This document shows, one piece after another, positions 11,148 through 21,261 of a DNA stretch of 64,000 nucleotides (the stretch's first letter is position 1; the number at the start of each line of letters is the position of its first letter). A model generated the notes under the pieces. That model saw nothing but the letters and a program-made list of their open reading frames with translations. It ran no database searches and was not told the origin of the DNA. The position numbers and the translations under genes were made by a program. The stretch is from Labia minor (lineage: Eukaryota > Arthropoda > Insecta > Dermaptera > Spongiphoridae): contig OY720344.1 in NCBI GenBank assembly GCA_963082975.1, forward strand, positions 88,040,107 to 88,104,106. Reading direction: 5' to 3'.

Positions 11148-12073
11148 ACTAGTTGAACCCGTTGCAAACGGTGTTTGCAATTTCAGTTTAAAATGAATTT
11201 ATCGTGGTTTGCAGCAATTAATTAAATAGTTCTTTGAAAATAATATTTTTCGTATACCTAATGATCATTTTTTAGTAATCTGCCTTGAGCGGAGTTTTCA
11301 GTGGAATTTTTGTTTTGATATTGTTCTGGTCGTGGATATTAAAAAAATTTAAAAAACATCTCTTTTGTCGATAAGTTCATGTTTAATATTTAGTTCAAAA
11401 AATATATCCGCTGCAAATTTTTTTGGAAATGGAGATTTCGCTATAGTCTGAAATTTTTCACAGAATAGAAAATGGTCAAACTTGTTTAATGTAATTTGTG
11501 TTTCAGACAATGGAAATGTTTGGCTATATGACTATACGATAGAATACATTTCCCTAAGTTGTTAAGTTGAATTCGTTAAGATAGCCAACAATATCTGTAT
11601 CAAATGCTAATTTCCATTCATTGTTCGACAACAGTGGCTGTACATAGTTATTTAGTTTTTTTTCGTTAAAAAAAATTTATATTACATTTCTGAGTTAGAA
11701 AAATCTTGATAAAACCTTTCAATTGCTAAGCCCTCGTATGGTAGGGCACTGTTGCAACTACTTCAATAACACATTAGAAATTGAGGGGTTTCCCACAAAG
11801 AACTTGCTGATGAATTATATAGTGAAATACCAAAGGTTTGGCTTCTTCGCAAGCCTTGAAAATTTGTCCAACTAATCCTTTTCCCGTTCCACACATATTT
11901 TTATTACCATCAGTACTGACACATTTTAACTGATTCCATTTCAAATTGTACTGTGTTATAAACCTCCTTGAAGATATCTTCGCCTCTAGTTGTTCCATGC
12001 AGGCTATTATCAAAGAAGCTAATTCTTCAGCCACTTCAAACTCAGTATTAACACCCCGAATAAGCACCAACAT
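11148..12073 (-). pseudogene. Decayed hAT-superfamily transposase fragment (ZBED/SCAND3-like), next to a Helitron-like 3' end
   Basis: Seen: minus-strand residues LVLIRGVNTEFEVAEELAS, then KWNQLKCVSTDGNKNMCGTG and KPLVFHYIIHQQVLCGKPLNF, match the order of conserved blocks in hAT transposases of the ZBED/GTF2I-like type (IRGV, TDGA.NM, H.IIHQ..LC). Beyond the first stop, frame-broken remnants continue toward 11260, including LLSNNEWKLAFDTDIVGYLNE and SETQITLNKFDHFLF. The N-terminal DNA-binding part is missing, and stops and frameshifts make it non-functional. At the low end, the minus strand shows CCGTTTGCAACGG, a short spacer and CTAGT, which resembles a Helitron terminus. The following base is A rather than T. 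Confidence 0.8.
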
Positions 12074-12222
12074 CTCTCACAACTTTTCTACTTGACTTAT
12101 TGGTCATTGCGTTAAAGCGTATAATTTAATTTAATTTTTTTAACGTAAAATTAAATTACCAATGAGACATTTTTTTTAATTATTACTATTTATTATTATT
12201 ATTATTAGTATATATAATCTAT

Positions 12223-12624
12223 TATTATTATTATTATTATTTGTTTCTGGACCATCTAGGATCACGCAAAGCTCCCATATACTAGGGTATTGATGTTAAG
12301 TGTGCCCATATATTAATGTTCTTTAGGTGTTAACTTTTATTCTTCTTTTTGAGTGCTCGTGAAGATCCGGATCCTCCAGGTGACGTGTGGATTAAGTACC
12401 AACTGGAGTTATTCTCATCACGATCCATTGTTGCTTATGGTTGCTTGTTTTTGAGGTAGTCCTGCTGGTGGAGGGTTGTATAGAACCATGGCTTGTCAGT
12501 TCCTGGAGCCGGAGGCAGCTGATGTTAAATTGAATTTATTAGAAAAATCCGTTCTTGGTTAGAATCGAACGCCGACTTCTTGTGTAGAAGGTTGCCACGC
12601 TACACTCTCGGCCAAGCCACCTCC
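12223..12624 (-). mobile_element. Full-length tRNA-derived SINE with 11-bp target-site duplication
   Basis: Seen: on the minus strand the element starts GGAGGTGGCTTGGCCGAG, continues with an A-box-like TGGCCGAGAGTG and a B box GTTCGATTC about 40 bases on, and ends in an (AAT)n-type tail at 12223-12241. Perfect duplications of ATATAATCTAT lie at 12212-12222 and 12625-12635. Established: such an internal pol III promoter identifies tRNA-derived SINEs, which depend on a LINE for mobility. The body contains GATCCGGATCCTCCAGGTG, a possible conserved central domain. No other copy is visible in the window. The box spacing resembles a leucine- or serine-type tRNA head; this is tentative. Confidence 0.85.
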
Positions 12625-12635
12625 ATATAATCTAT

Positions 12636-13610
12636 AGTATATACACAGCAATGAATAAAAATATTATATATATAAGATCTAAATATACATTAAATTATCT
12701 ATTTTTAATTTAATTATTAATTTTTTTTACTATTCTATTTTTCGTAAATGTTGATAATTTTCAAAAAAAAAAAACCTAAAAATTTCAATGAATTGACATT
12801 TAGGCAAATTTTCTAACTTCAATTAAATAATGGTATACAATGTGCAAGAAGATGGGGAATGATTAGAGAGAGAAACCCAACAAGCAAGCCAAATGAAGAA
12901 AGAAGAAAACGAAGACAAAAAAGACAAAAAAATGTGTTTCTAAAAACAATAATTATTTTTAATTAAATATTCCTTTAAAGAGGCCGAACGGGCCAAGAGG
13001 AATTTTAGAAGATAAATAAAATAATTAATAATAAATAATATTGAAAAAATACATGTATTTCATCAATATTATTTTTTGAAATATATTTTGATGTATATTT
13101 CTTTTTTACTTTACCAAGAATTCTAATTTGTTTATTATCATTCTGGAAAATAATTTGATAAACGATATAATTGAAACAGAAAATTAAATTTACTCTGTTT
13201 ATTTTGAATGGTAATATATGCCCAATTCAAAGAGGATATTATAAATCTAATTCAAAAGATTTGCTTTTAGATAAACTGATTTGATTTATTACAAAATATA
13301 TACCTCTACGGTAAATGATTAAACAGTAAGGTCAAAAAAAATCATCTTCCAATTTAAGATTTAAGCAAATGCTTAATGGTGAATTGAAGGATAAATCAAG
13401 CAGAAACATCTTTTTTAAATTTTTTTCATTCATGAAATAAATGTATATATGAATAATGATTTCCTAAAATTTCGAAATGACAAAAAAAACAAAAAGAAAT
13501 AAAATTTTTTATAAATAAATCTAATCATTATAAACATTATAATTTTGTTAAACTCAATCCACAGTATATTCAAAGAGAAAAACATTTAAATTATTAAAGC
13601 TTTGGTGGTT
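12636..13610. other. AT-rich non-coding tract
   Basis: Contains a purine-rich patch near 12845-12935 and otherwise A/T-rich DNA. No gene seen. Confidence 0.5.
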
Positions 13611-13860
13611 GTTTTTATTTATAACGGAATTTTGTAAATTAAACCACATATTGATATTTGTTATTGTAAATTTATTCAAAAAATACAAACATATGACACT
13701 TGACACTTGTCACTGGACGCTCGAACAGTGCAATCGCTTGATAACGATTGCAGAACCAGCAATCGAAACGTTGTGTATATGTTTGTATTTTTTGAATAAA
13801 TTTACAATAACAAATATCAATATGTGGTTTAATTTACAAAATTCCGTTATAAAGAAAAAC
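13611..13860. mobile_element. Palindromic foldback element
   Basis: Seen: arms of about 85 bases at 13611-13696 and 13776-13860 are almost perfect inverted copies, with outer ends GTTTTTATTTATAACGG and CCGTTATAAAGAAAAAC. They enclose a GC-richer loop of about 80 bases containing ACACTTGACACTTGTCACTG. The 86-codon frame here is a consequence of the palindrome. A LINE fragment with its own duplication abuts it at 13861. Confidence 0.7.
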
Positions 13861-13874
13861 ATTTATTAGAAAAT

Positions 13875-14438
13875 TAAACTATCTCTGTGGCTTTATGGAA
13901 CTCGATATTCTTGGACGCAGCAACCTCACTTCTCCAAGTATCCATATTCTGAGTCCCTACCCTCTCCCATCCCTTTCCCGTCCCTTCCTACATTATCCAA
14001 CCACCGCGTCTTCCAAGCGGACGTTTCCCACTCGGTCTCTCCACCAATATATTTTTCGCCATTCTTTCCTCTCCCATTCTGGCCACGTGCCCTGCCCATC
14101 GCAGCCTTCTCGATTTGATAATTTTAACTATCTGGAGATGCATAGAGGTCATGCATTTCATCGTTATGCAGTCTTCGCTATTCCCCGAAGACCTCATCTT
14201 TTTTTGGCTCATAAATGCTGCGAAGATACTCAAATACTCTAAATTTACTCTCATCTCCTAAGGTCATAGACCATGCCTCACACCCATATAATACAACCGG
14301 CAAAATAATTGTTTTATATATTTTAATTTTTATCCCCTTTGATAATAATTTTGACGCGATAAGCCCCTTTGTTGCATGATAACAGGCGTTTATTGTTTGC
14401 AACCCCGCTATAAATTCTTCTCGAATATTATTATCCTT
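13875..14438 (-). mobile_element. 5'-truncated non-LTR retrotransposon (RT C-terminus) with 14-bp duplication
   Basis: Seen: minus-strand residues KIYKTIILPVVLYGCEAWSM, then FRVFEYLRSIYEPKKDEV, then (frameshifted) VKIIKSRRLRWAGHVARMGE, the usual order at the C-terminal end of insect-type LINE reverse transcriptases. The 3' end runs into a short ATAG-type tail. Perfect 14-bp copies of ATTTATTAGAAAAT flank it (13861-13874 and 14439-14452). Only about 560 bases of the 3' end remain, typical of abortive target-primed reverse transcription. The plus-strand frames over it are shadows. Confidence 0.9.
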
Positions 14439-14469
14439 ATTTATTAGAAAATATTAAAATATATTTATG

Positions 14470-14720
14470 TAAAAGCTCCATTGTAGTCTGAGTCTCATAT
14501 CTGACTTCCTAAATCATGTTCTGGGTTCAGGTTTCCAGCCTAGCAAAGGAATCTAGGAAGCTAGGGTCGTTGGAAACGTGGTTCACTCAGCCTATCTAAT
14601 CAAATTTGGTAAACTACTTGAAAAAATAAGATTTACTGATCATTGAACACCATTTTCCCTCTTAGGTGATAACCGTCTTGATGGGGCTGTTCTATAATGA
14701 TAATGTTTAAAACCAGTGGT
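14470..14720. repeat. Dispersed repeat S, copy 1
   Basis: A moderately GC-rich stretch sharing the block TTTACTGATCAT(T/A)GAA with 15200-15460 and, on the other strand, with 58400-58470. A GGTTCAGGTTTCC segment resembles a pol III B box, but no A box was located, so a SINE origin is only a possibility. Confidence 0.4.
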
Positions 14721-14757
14721 TATTTCTTTTTTATATAATATTTAAATAAATAATGAC

Positions 14758-15180
14758 GTTAAACAGCCTGAGAGATAAAACAGTTGACTCATATCCTTGT
14801 TGGCAATGCGGGATAGAAATAATCATATTATTATTTAATTATACTAAATTTAACAATTATGATGTAGTAAATGAGGAGGAGGAGGGTTTAAAAGCCTTAA
14901 CACTTTTTGTTATGAATTTAAATTAAAATTGAAATTAAAAATTGAATATTTTTAATATTCAGAGTAAACGACTTTTTGAGGAGTTGGGCTTTTTTTAGGG
15001 TAGAGCACCTTCAGCTTCTCTTCAACTCTTAATCCCACCCTTCTTGTTTACTTAGCTACTTGGATATCTTCTGTCTTCAACTTCCTCTCCTTTCTAGTCT
15101 TTACACCATATTTTCAACTCTTCTGTATTAATATGGCTGTATAAATTGATATGTACTCCTTTCTAAATATAAATTTTAAA
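14758..15180 (+). repeat. Dispersed repeat R, copy 1 (unoccupied site)
   Basis: Shares long blocks with 30060-30660: GGCAATGCGGG..., AATCATATTATTATTTAA, AGCTTC..TTCAACTCTTA and TTGTTTACTTAGCTAC. It ends in an A/T-rich tail with AATAAT units, which suggests a retroposed element. No tRNA head or coding capacity is recognised. The sequence CTTTACACC near 15097 corresponds to the insertion site used in copy 2. Confidence 0.6.
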
Positions 15181-15199
15181 AAAATAATATTAATAATAA

Positions 15200-15460
15200 T
15201 AAGATATCACGCAATCAGGAGTCAACCTAATTGACTCACATCATCGTAGTCCTCGGTTAAAGTCCCAAGATTGGCAAGATAATTTCTCTAGCTGTTGTTT
15301 ATGCAACGGAGTCCACCAAGACCCGGAATCGAAATTGGAAAGCTAGTTGATAAAATCTAACGCCTCCGATCAAGAAAATCAAGATAAAGATTGAGAGGAT
15401 CCGTTTTACTGATCATAGAAGACCTTTACTTCACTTAATAGGCGCCATATGATGTGCAAA
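15200..15460. repeat. Dispersed repeat S, copy 2
   Basis: Contains CGCCTCCGATCAAGAAAATC and TTTACTGATCATAGAAGACC. Both blocks recur on the minus strand at 58400-58470, directly beside the hAT-type element there. Class unknown. Confidence 0.45.
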
Positions 15461-16545
15461 AGCCAGGTTTAAAAATAAATAATATATTGATATGCAATTT
15501 CAATATTAAAATGAATTATAAATTCTTCTTGTAATCATTAAATAGCCACTTCAATTCAAAACAAAATAAACCTATAATAAAATAAATACTTTCCTGATAT
15601 TATCTGACATACTATATATTGTTCGTATAATGTGAATGGAAGTCCTAAATATCCTCCTGGGCTTAATCAAAGGGTTGCAAACCTATTATTTATTATCTTT
15701 CTACTCATAAATAATCTATTCAATAATAGAGAAGGCTTATTATTAAATCATTCGCCTAATGAACCCTGAATGAATTTTTTATTTCTTTATTTATTCATGA
15801 AAATTCAATAATGAAAATCATCACCTGAAATTATTTTCGCTTCATTGTATTGATTTACATATATCAGAGCATATTTTCCAGCAGGACTTCCTCTTAGGGT
15901 TTCAAATAATAGATTGTATATTTTTTTTAAATAAAATATTTTATTTACATATAACAAATAACTATACTTCGTTCTTCAGGCACTGGGTCCCTTTTGAGAG
16001 GCTGGTCAAAGTGAATTTGATTGGCGCTCTGGCAAGATACCTTCTTCGTTGATGATTGAAGCGATTGCAGTCAGGGCGCTGGAATTTTAATGATGTAGCT
16101 TGATCACTTGTGATTTCACTTAGCCAATGAGAATACAGCTTTCGTTATTTCTTCTTATTGGTGAATAATTCATGGACTCTAATTCATCGATAGACCACTA
16201 ATCCATTCTCACGTTATTAAGAAATTAAATAATAATTATAATAATAAGATTAATATATTTACATTAATCGAAATATTAAAATCCCACATATATATTATTA
16301 TAGTCTTTATTATTTTATTTTTAAATTTAATTAAATTATATTATTTATAAAAAATAAATTAAAATAATTAAATATACGCATATAAAAAATATAGAATTTG
16401 ATTAGTGAGAATATTCTTAAAATTTGTCATTTTAAAACAATATTTTGTACAATTTTTTCTGAAAAATGAAAATGTCGGTTTTCTTAGTTATTTTGGAGTT
16501 TAAAATGAGAAAGATACAATTTACAATACAGAGAAATAAATGTAT
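15461..16545. other. AT-rich tract with one GC-richer island
   Basis: The island at about 15970-16210 (ACTGGGTCCCTTTTGAGAGG... and two CCAAT-like boxes) is single copy here and may be a conserved non-coding or regulatory element. The rest is A/T-rich. Confidence 0.3.
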
Positions 16546-17344
16546 ATGTCGTAGGCAAATAGCAATTTTAGGAAAATAGAAAGGGCAAAAGCCATTTGCC
16601 TGGGCAAATAGCTTCAACTATTATTTCATTTCAATTTGTCTAGGAAAATAGCTCAGAAAATGATGGACATTTATTGAACCGATAACAGATGAATCTTTTA
16701 ATCAATTAAAACAATTTAATAAGAAAACAAATATTTTTAAAAAAAGATATAAAGAAAATAATTTAATAAATAATTAAAGTAAATTCTCTGCTATTTTCGC
16801 TATCAAAAAGTATGGGGGTACCCTACTCTAAAGTTATAGCAAGCTGAAGTTAGATACAATAAAGAACATCAATTTTTTTGAATAATTTCGTAATTGGCAA
16901 CTGTAATAGTTTAAGCCAGTGATTCCCAAAGTGTGCGCTGCGGCTCCGCGATGCCGTCATTAGGCCGCCGCGATATATTCAATTAAATTTTCTAATATTT
17001 GAAATTTTGCGCCAACAATCTTGTAAGCTTTTTAATTATTCGCTGTTAAATGGGTAATTGCTTTTAAAAAAGAAAAGTTTTCCAATTTTTCAAGAAAGTA
17101 AAAAATTTATATAAAAATCTGATATATTATGGGAATCCGGAAAAAATCCGATTATTTAGGGAGCCGCAAACCAGAAAAGATTGGGAACCTCTGGTTTAAG
17201 CTATATTTGCCCAACAAAGATTTAGCAAAATGACTTTTGTTTAGGCAAATGCTATTTTCCTAGTCAAATTAATATGAAATAATAGTTGAAGCTATTTTCC
17301 CAGGCAAATGTTATTTTCTAAAAATTGCCATTTACCTACGACAT
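16546..17344. mobile_element. Terminal-inverted-repeat DNA element, family F copy 2, with nested hAT element
   Basis: Seen: it begins ATGTCGTAGGCAAATAGC and ends with the complement (TTTACCTACGACAT). The flanks are TA-rich and compatible with a TA duplication. Internally it matches 2821-3440 in reversed orientation, but it is longer because a 277-base hAT-type miniature element sits at 16917-17193. No transposase is encoded. The TA-like target suggests the Tc1/mariner or a related superfamily, but this is unproven. Confidence 0.8.
16917..17193. mobile_element. hAT-type miniature element with perfect 8-bp duplication
   Basis: Seen: the ends CAGTGATTCCCAAAGTG and, on the opposite strand, CAGAGGTTCCCAATCTT form imperfect terminal inverted repeats. 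Identical 8-bp copies of GTTTAAGC lie at 16909-16916 and 17194-17201. Family knowledge: CAG-starting repeats with a GGTTCCCAA-like core and 8-bp duplications characterise hAT elements. It is inserted in family F copy 2; the corresponding uninterrupted site in copy 1 reads GTTAAAAC. Confidence 0.92.
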
Positions 17345-19541
17345 ATATACTTACATTATAAAAAAATTATATAAAAAAAACTCAATTACTTTTATAAGTC
17401 AAATAGAGGGTTATAATCTCACCAAATTCATAAAAATTGATAATATATTATTTAAATTTCTAATGTAATAAATTTTAAACTGGGGCAAATTAAAAATTTC
17501 TTTCCAACACTAAAAAAGTGTTAATTATTAAAAAGTTTATGTGTGTGTGTATCATTTTCTTTTATTTTTATTTTTTGGAGATATAATGAGTTGATATTTC
17601 ATTCGATATAATTTATCGTTTAAATGAGGATTTATTCCCTTGATATCGTCTATATAGATATGTTTTTATGCTTGTGCGAGTTTTCTCTTTATTTATAATT
17701 TCGTCTTTTAATAAAATCCATGACATTAATTTATAAGATTGAAGTTAAATCATAGCCATTAATTTATTATTTCATAGAGTTCAATGACAGAAAGCTTATT
17801 TGGTTGATTTACTGCAATGTTGCTGTCTTCCTTTTTGGCAAGAAGGGGGGGGGGGAGGTCAGGGTAGATGAGGGGATGGGACTGCTTTTCAAGGAATTCG
17901 ACTTTGATCGAGTTGTGGGACGAGAGGCCCACTAAAAACGACGAGGGAATTGAAACACTACGAAAAATAACGATTGCCAAGTTCGTTTTTCACTTGCCAG
18001 CATTGACTTTTTGGAAACGAGTGAAGCCAAATGAATTCCTGAACTCACTTGCTTCACCTTCTCCTTCTCTATCCCGCTATCCTCTTACACCCTTACTTCT
18101 CATTCTGTCGAACTTCTCACTGCTTTTCACACTAAATCGTTCCCTAAACATAGAAGCAATGCTGCCATATCGTGAAACGAATCAGAGACAATTTCAATTT
18201 ATTTTTGAAAAAATAATATAACGCTTTACTTTTCAATTTAAATTAAAAAACATTATTTTATGCTTCAGTTAAAATGATTGTTTTGTGATTGTCACGAGTT
18301 TATTTATTTCAAATGTGAAAATTTGATCAAAATTTATTATAGTAAATATGTTTCTAAAGCTTAAACGAAAAGTTATGACATATAACAATGGACATTTAAA
18401 AGGCATTCTATGGGATCTGAAATTGTTTTTGATTAAGATAAATTTACGCAATTTAAATGGAAATTAAAATAAAATGATATTTGATTCGATTTTTGAAAAG
18501 CAATAAAAAATAATTTCAATTAAAGATCAATTGATAACAAATAATTATTGATTATTAATTAATTAACGATTATTTAACTAAAGGTGTAAGACAATCGAGA
18601 TATGTTAAAAATCGAAAGCCATAAAACAATGAGTTTGAATGTGAGGGATGGACAAGGGCTTTGAAATATGGGAATAAAATTCAAAATAAAATTTTTTCTT
18701 ATTTATGGACCAAGAAAATTCGAGGTTTTTGGGAAATAGTAGAGATTATATTACCAACAAAATTACATTTTATTTATAACATTTTTAATCATTGTTAAAT
18801 ATTATTTATTGTATAAATTAAATAGATTATTTTTAGTTAATGAATATTACAACTCATAAAAATAATAAATAATAAAAATTTCACGATTTGAAAGTCTGTA
18901 CCTCTACAAAGATGCTTCTATACTCCTTAGTTGGTTTTCTATGTTTATAAGAAAAATTAACAAAGATGTGGATTTAATTATACATCTGAACTCACAATAA
19001 TAATAATATTTACAAATTTGAATTCTATTATGAGAATAGTTTATTTAAAATCCAATTTTTATTAATCAGATTATTTTTCTAATCCGATACTATTGTAAAT
19101 GATGATTATGAATTAATATACTTAAGTAGTAGATTTAAATTAATAAATTATTAATATAATGATTGATTTTAAAAAAATAATTAAATAGGTAAAGGAATAT
19201 TTATTTGTTTCTTAATTATAATATATATATATATATAAATTTGTATATTGAATTAGAATTCCTAAACAATAAATAAAGCATTCTTTATTACGCCTTCATG
19301 TAATATTCTCCATTCTAATTTAGGTTAATTCATTAAAAATGTATGGATATGAAATTGCATTTACAATTCTACAGTTTAGATGCATTCCAGAGAAGATTGT
19401 ATTCCTAAAATAATATTACTAACAACTACTTTTGTTTACCCAATTTGATTTTATTATTATTATTATTATTAATATCCTATTTTTATTCTCATTATTAACA
19501 TAGTTTTATTGAAATTGATTATATTTATCTATTTCTTCCAG
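17345..19541. other. Upstream flank of the first firm exon
   Basis: Apart from the island and open frame at 17810-18221, the tract is A/T-rich with ATT microsatellite near 19451-19470. It presumably belongs to the preceding intron, because the exon at 19542 begins with an acceptor. No upstream coding exon was found. Confidence 0.4.
17868..18221 (+). other. 117-codon open frame in a GC-richer island, unassigned
   Basis: Seen: an ATG-initiated open frame of 117 codons about 1.3 kb upstream of the first firm exon, within a locally GC-richer island (about 17810-18185). The translation has no recognisable motif. The first half is charged and the second half Ser/Leu/Pro-rich, as expected from the pyrimidine-rich DNA. 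It is longer than chance frames elsewhere in this AT-rich DNA, but the base composition alone may explain that. It could be a 5' exon, a promoter-proximal element or non-coding conserved DNA. Confidence 0.2.
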
Positions 19542-19887
19542 GATTACAACGATGAAATCCGTCAAGAACAAATGTGGGAGATGCAAGTGTTGAACACTCA
19601 ACATTCTGTTGACGGCCTGGACCATGGTAGCGATCTCGGAGGTGGTGGGCCGGGCGGGGGCGGAGGTCCTTGCAGTGACAGTAGCAACGACGGTTCCGCC
19701 TCAACGCCACCCTCGTCCAACGCCTCTCAAATGCTCCACTCGTCGACACCTGGTTCTCCTCCACCCCCAGCTGCTCCACCAGGCGCTGCCGCTGCCGCCG
19801 CGGCAGCAGCTGCAGCTGCTGCAGCAGCATCTGCACCCCATCCCGCACTCCGAGATGCTGCCCAATCCCTTCTTGCTGGACCTCAAG
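19542..19887 (+). CDS. Internal coding exon of an unrecognised Gly/Ala/Pro-rich protein
   Basis: Seen: a GC-rich 346-base open frame in AT-rich DNA. It is bounded by a pyrimidine-rich acceptor ending in AG at 19540-19541 and a GT donor at 19888. It begins on a codon boundary and ends one base into a codon. The 115 residues start DYNDEIRQEQMWEMQ, which is charged and probably helical, followed by an acidic Ser/Gly stretch, a Gly run, a Ser/Pro segment, a Pro cluster and a run of 15 alanines. The alanines use all four GCN codons in mixed order, so the run is kept at protein level and is not a trinucleotide expansion. No catalytic motif, signal peptide or membrane segment is visible. The dangling G joins the next exon's GA to give a glycine codon. 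Inference: a regulatory protein, nuclear or RNA-binding. The family is not recognised. Upstream exons were not found. Confidence 0.85.
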
Positions 19888-19916
19888 GTAATCAACCAAA
19901 AACGATATGTTATATA

Positions 19917-21259
19917 GGGTGACCCAGCCAGTAGTTGAACAAATAAAGCCAGTTTACCACGGATCCTGTTGTAAGTTCTATACTATTAGCCGTAAAACTA
20001 AGCTAATGGATTTTTAACAAAGCTTTATTATTGTAGTTATTAAAAAAAATATTAAACAGTGCTTAACTGAAAAATAAAAAGCAAAAAAAAATTCACAACA
20101 TTTTTGATGATTTTATCCCAGTGGTTGAACAGACATGTCCAGTTTTTGAACGCTCGATATTCCAGTAATTGAACACCCGTTATTTCATAGTTTTTTTTTA
20201 TTTTAATTTTAGGTACACATCCAAAACGACTTAACAAATATCTAGGCCTATAGCTTGAACACTCATAACACAATACAAGGCTGATTCACATTCCAAACAT
20301 TGCTCAATGTTTAAATTATAATAATAATAATAACAATAATATATTTATTTATTTATATCAAACAAACACCAATCTGCAATATACATATAAGATACAAAAT
20401 TAAAAATATTTTTAAAATTTTTTAAACTTTTGATATGAAATTGCTTTGGAAGTCGAGTCCCGTTACTGCATACAGATTCCTGGTTTTACTTTACTTTACT
20501 TTAGGCAAGTCCGTTTGTCTTGAAAGTGTTGCTTGGATTGCACTAACATTCAATGCTGAAGGTGAGGCATCAAAATTATGATTAATTTCGGGCTCCTTTT
20601 CAATACACTCAGACAAAAGGCCATTTGTCTGAGTTTCATTAAGACATTTGCTCCGAAGCCTTTTCCAAAACTGAAACAGTTTACGGGCCTCAATATTACC
20701 CTCCCACTCTTCCCCTGCACTTTTCTGAATTCTTCAGACCTACCCTTGGGGGAGAGGGATTCAATGTATAAAAGGGATTGAACATTCACAGTCTGGTGAT
20801 CTTTGATGGCGGGCACCGTTCACCACTGTTCAAATACTGGAATTTGTGCATTTTAACAGTGCCATTAGTTGAACAGTCAGTTTAGAGCTCTAAAAAATAA
20901 AAAATATCTATACCTTAATATCATACTTCAAAATGTAGTCCTTTAGCTTTAATTTAAGACCAATTCGGTAAAAATATCTCTAAAAATGACTAGGATGCAC
21001 GTGGATTACTTTTACTTACCGTATTTTCAGTAGACTAGTCGTGAATGCAAAAACAAGCATTTCATTTGAGAAAAAAAATAATATCTCTGAGTACTTAAGT
21101 CACGTGCAGCAGACGATAGGTGTTTCAGTTGTGACAACATACTAACTTAAAAATAAAATAAAATTTCACGTTCCAAGCATGTTTCCTCTTGAGATTTTGG
21201 CGGATTTTTGGTAATTTGTTCAACTACTGGAAGGGGTTCAACTACTGGCTGGGTCACCC
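19917..21259. mobile_element. 1.34-kb Tc1/mariner-like miniature element beside a splice donor
   Basis: Seen: the left end GGGTGACCCAGCCAGTAG TTGAAC is the inverted copy of the right end (GTTCAACTACTGGCTGGGTCACCC), and TA lies on each side (19915-19916 and 21260-21261). Inside, the motif CCAGTxxTTGAAC recurs in both orientations near 20125, 20145, 20165, 20250, 20830, 20868 and 21220, so both subterminal zones are internally repetitive. Frames at 20550-20816 have no recognisable transposase motif. It sits in the intron, 29 bases after the exon end at 19887. TA flanks and inverted ends indicate the Tc1/mariner-like class; other TA-targeting superfamilies are possible. Confidence 0.75.
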
Positions 21260-21261
21260 TA

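Noticed and set aside
13895-14242. 115-codon plus-strand frame (also 23226-23465, 32988-33230, 37954-38196)
   Set aside because: All are antisense shadows of the LINE reverse-transcriptase C-terminus, which is clearly coded on the opposite strand.
19525-19917. Additional open frames over the first exon on both strands
   Set aside because: They are shadows produced by the GC-rich repetitive codons. Only the 19542 frame fits splice sites and joins the next exon.
20550-20816. Open frames on both strands inside the 1.34-kb miniature element as a transposase
   Set aside because: No DDE/DDD blocks or helix-turn-helix pattern recognisable, and the element is too short for a full Tc1/mariner gene plus its long subterminal repeats.
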